A stretch of 64,000 nt of DNA from Ascidia mentula (taxonomy: Eukaryota > Chordata > Ascidiacea > Phlebobranchia > Ascidiidae). The notes under the pieces were generated by a model, which saw nothing but the letters and a program-made list of their open reading frames with translations, had not been told where the DNA came from and made no database searches. The position numbers and the translations under genes are program-made. Location: positions 9,238,001-9,302,000 of the forward strand of contig OX387198.1 in the NCBI GenBank assembly GCA_947561715.1. The letters are read 5' to 3'. Within the stretch, counting starts at the first letter, position 1; every line of letters starts with the position of its first letter. Below, piece after piece: positions 41,961 to 64,000 of this stretch.

Positions 41961-43338
41961 GTCGGCGTATTAAACCATTATCACAAAAGCATTAGTCCTG
42001 CTCCTCGGCTCGCACAAAAACGTTTCTTGAACGAAGCAAAGATAGTTGACTTTCAGAATTCTCAAATTGAGATAAGTCATGCGTGCAAGTTTCGCGCGAA
42101 TTTTATGATATCTATTATATTTCCCTTCAAATTCAAAGATCGCAAATATCGCTCATAATTAAAGAAAGATGTCAATAGAAAAAGGCATGATGAGGTTTTA
42201 ACAACGCCAGGTCTGTACAACGCGTCTACATTGTTTTACAAAACAGAGCATTTTCGCACAAATATATCCGAAATTCTCTCGAGCTGACAAAATGTAGGCC
42301 TACTTTTAAAATAAATACTCAGATTAATTGTATTCGCCCTGGCATACAATTCGTGAAGAGATTAAAATGTAGTTCAGGCTCGATCTTCAACGAGTCTGCG
42401 TTTGTTAGTGCACTGCGCGTATTTCCCTATTTTTTTTGCTTATATCCCAAATTTTCAGTAATGCTGTATTGTAGCTGCTGAAAATGGCGCAATTTTTGCC
42501 TAGGAATTTTTGCAGTATTTGCTTGAAATTAACGTATTTTTTTAGGAAAACCTGACCTATCGCTGAAGTTACTTTTGACTTGCACAAGAGATTATCCAAT
42601 TTTGTTTTATTGGCCAATAAAAAAATAAAACCAAGTGACAACACACGTACAAATAACCGAAGTAAAACAACAACGACTTAACGTCGAGGGCGGGTATATG
42701 AAAACGGCAATTGACCGAACGGAGGCAAGAGAAAAGACGAAGTTTCTAACATAAAAACACAACACTTTAAACAACAAGGTCGCGCAATGAAGAAAAGACT
42801 TGCAGAAAGTTAGCCTATAACACGCATTTGAGGGTAACGTCTTTACGTGGATAGGAGAAACTGTATCATGATTGACGAAAATAGAATTGCGAAGTGATGA
42901 TATGTGTGCTTGCCGACAATAGTAAAAAGGACATTCATAATACTGAGTAGCGGGTGAAAATATGTCGCAAAAGAGTTGCCAGGCAATTCACAGTTTTAAT
43001 TCAGTTGATTCATGATCCTAAGAATGATGTCCAGTGGGTGGTATGTAAACTGCCAACAAACCTTGGATTTATAATTGCACTTGCATGTCCAATTCCTCAC
43101 ACACAACTGGCAACAACTATTGCTTAAAGATTATGATTAAAAGAAGTAACTTACACTTCCCATAAAACGCGCGATTAACAGAGAGTGCTAAAAATGACAT
43201 TTTGTGAATCTTTGTGCTGGGAAGGCAACGCCAACGGTGTGTACTTATTTTTTAATTTGTTTTCAATTTGACCTTCTTCTGTACCGCCTTTCCTGGCCGG
43301 CCAATCACTCTGCAGGATGAAGGTCCCGGTGCCATTCC
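41961..43338. other. Gap between PHLDB 3' end and TUT1 5' end (both minus strand)
   Basis: 1.4 kb holding the PHLDB 3' untranslated region and TUT1 promoter. An ATTAAA-type signal on the minus strand (plus TTTAAT, 43251-43256) lies about 85 bases after the PHLDB stop, and an AATAAA (plus TTTATT) near 42606. No exon, RNA gene or transposon is evident. Confidence 0.45.
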
Positions 43339-62370
<19,032 letters not shown>

Positions 62371-64000
62371 TTTTCAACCAAAGGGGGTGTGTCACTTTGA
62401 CACCTTGGTTTTGCTTTTTTCTACGTTTTACACCTGTTCAAAACAACGTACAAATTTGGTTAGCTCCCAATACGTATCTCAAACTGCTGGTATTTGGAAA
62501 GAACTTATTTAGAAAACAGTAGCATTTTTTTATCAAATATCCGATATCTGTGCAAGTTGCCCACAAGAATTAATGCACGGTGCAAATTATTAGTTACACG
62601 ACCTTTTGCATTAAAGTCACATTTTAGCAGTTACAATTCTCTGACTAATCTGATCCTTACAACCTATAGCTGTTTTTTGCAACTTGGTTAGGCGCGCGAC
62701 AGCCATAAGCAAACATAACGTAACTGCAGCTTCATGTAACTCTGATAAGCGCTATCACTGAAATTCAACCACACTGCTGGGAACCATACCACTGCGAGTA
62801 TGTGAACGATACCACGGACCATGGATTGAGTTCGGACTTGCTCTACAAAACAGGGCATTCCATTGTTTGCCGATCATTTGTGGACAAGCGTAATCTCCAA
62901 GGCGTCGTTAGGCACATGCTGCTCATGCAGCAGCTTATTGGCGCTGTGTTTGTGGTGTTGCGGCGAAACTCGAGGGACCAATTACTTGGCACTTAGTTGA
63001 CGCGTCTTCTTCAGTAGGCAGATGCAGCGCGTTGATTGTCCCCGATTAACCATTTTCCCGAATAGCGGAACCGGCGACGTATTAGCGTCCAGACGCGCGA
63101 TGCATCTTCTGACACTTGGATAGAGTCACGCCCAGCTGCCAGTGGTATGTTTAACGCGAACATTACTGAGTAACATTTTGTTGTGTTTTCCTAGGAGCAA
63201 ATGAGGAACTTACACGAAAAACAAATTCTGTGATTTTACATTTGAGGCAATGTACGTTATTAATCCAACAGCAAACGGAAACTACCCCGAGTGTGATTGT
63301 GCTAATTAAATAAACTACCAGCGACTTGTTTTTTTAGTTTTCATTATGTTTTTTTGATACGTTTTGGAACTTTTAAAGCGAAATACGGCGTTCCAAATAA
63401 AATGACACAGGAGCACACGTGACACTACCAATGGACTGCCGCCAGTGACAAAGTTGATTTTAAACGACATAACGTAACCAGTTCTTGGTCAACGAGTTTC
63501 GAATTTATGGGCAAAACGTTAAAATGCCAAGCTGAGTTTTTTGCCTAGTTTCGTTCAAGTTAGATCGTTACGCGGGCGATATACATCAGTGTGTTTGGAG
63601 TCATTAGCTGTGGATAATGACACATCAGGCGGAGATTGGATCTAAGTGATCTTTTGATGCCTTCAAGTAATTCGCCCAAGACAGGGTAATTCACAGGCCG
63701 ACGGTCGAGAATCAAATCTCCGTGGTCACTGTTTAAAGAGAGAGTTTTTTAAGAGAAACTATTTCTATGTCATTTCGCTGATAACCAGAATCAAACTTGA
63801 AATTATATTTCCGACAAGGTCTGGTTCTATCAGAAAACTACAGGGCACGTTTAAATCTGAAACCTTGTCGTTTCCTGTATTCGTCGTATGTAAGTCTGCA
63901 GTCTGATTGCTGTTTTTTTTAGCATTTGCTTATCTTTCATGTTATATTAATGGAAATGGAAATTTCACTTAGATAAATGCCGGGCCATTTTTTTGGAGGC
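62371..64000. other. Upstream flank of PHLDB, no gene seen
   Basis: 1.6 kb upstream of the PHLDB start codon, expected to hold its promoter. I see no exon, RNA gene, transposon end or convincing core promoter element. A T-loop-like stretch near 63708 (gagaatcaaatctc) does not belong to a foldable tRNA. Confidence 0.4.

Noticed and set aside
63700-63725. T-loop-like gagaatcaaatctc near the right edge
   Set aside because: The flanking sequence does not fold into a cloverleaf and lacks an A-box at the right distance.

Overview
The window is animal nuclear DNA: AT-rich, with genes split into many short exons by GT-AG introns, mostly 50-1500 bp. By reading the exons and checking that splice phases add up, I assembled five genes I can name (RTEL1, an estrogen-related receptor, NUMB, TUT1, and a PHLDB/LL5 pleckstrin-homology protein), one AT-hook gene with only a tentative family, and one short unrecognised gene. 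Each appears as a single chordate-like ortholog in a compact layout of about one gene per 9 kb. This suggests an invertebrate deuterostome, most likely an ascidian tunicate such as Ciona. That assignment is inference.

Layout. 942-1562 (-): short unknown two-exon gene. 3307-13419 (+): RTEL1 helicase, 20 coding exons, all phases consistent. 13420-18253: non-coding, with a GC-rich CpG-bearing stretch just upstream of the next gene. 18254-21707 (+): ERR nuclear receptor, 7 coding exons. 21708-25013: convergent gap. 25014-29939 (-): NUMB, 8 coding exons. 29940-31330: divergent 1.4 kb promoter interval. 31331-37232 (+): AT-hook, acidic, Gln-rich chromatin-type protein, 19 exons, possibly QSER1/PRR12-like. 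37233-38391: convergent gap with two tandem duplications. 38392-41960 (-): TUT1 (Star-PAP), 7 exons. 43339-62370 (-): PHLDB/LL5, about 26 exons over 19 kb, with a non-autonomous hAT transposon in one intron.

The genes do not form a pathway. RTEL1, ERR, the AT-hook protein and TUT1 are nuclear (telomere and fork maintenance, transcription, chromatin, RNA tailing). NUMB and PHLDB act at the cell cortex. I found no undescribed multi-gene system. The most useful unusual items are the hAT MITE with a perfect 8-bp target duplication, seven consecutive frame-neutral exons in the PHLDB rod, a RTEL1 C-terminus that lacks parts found in vertebrates, a NUMB C-terminus without an NPF motif, and paired NAGNAG acceptors in the AT-hook gene.
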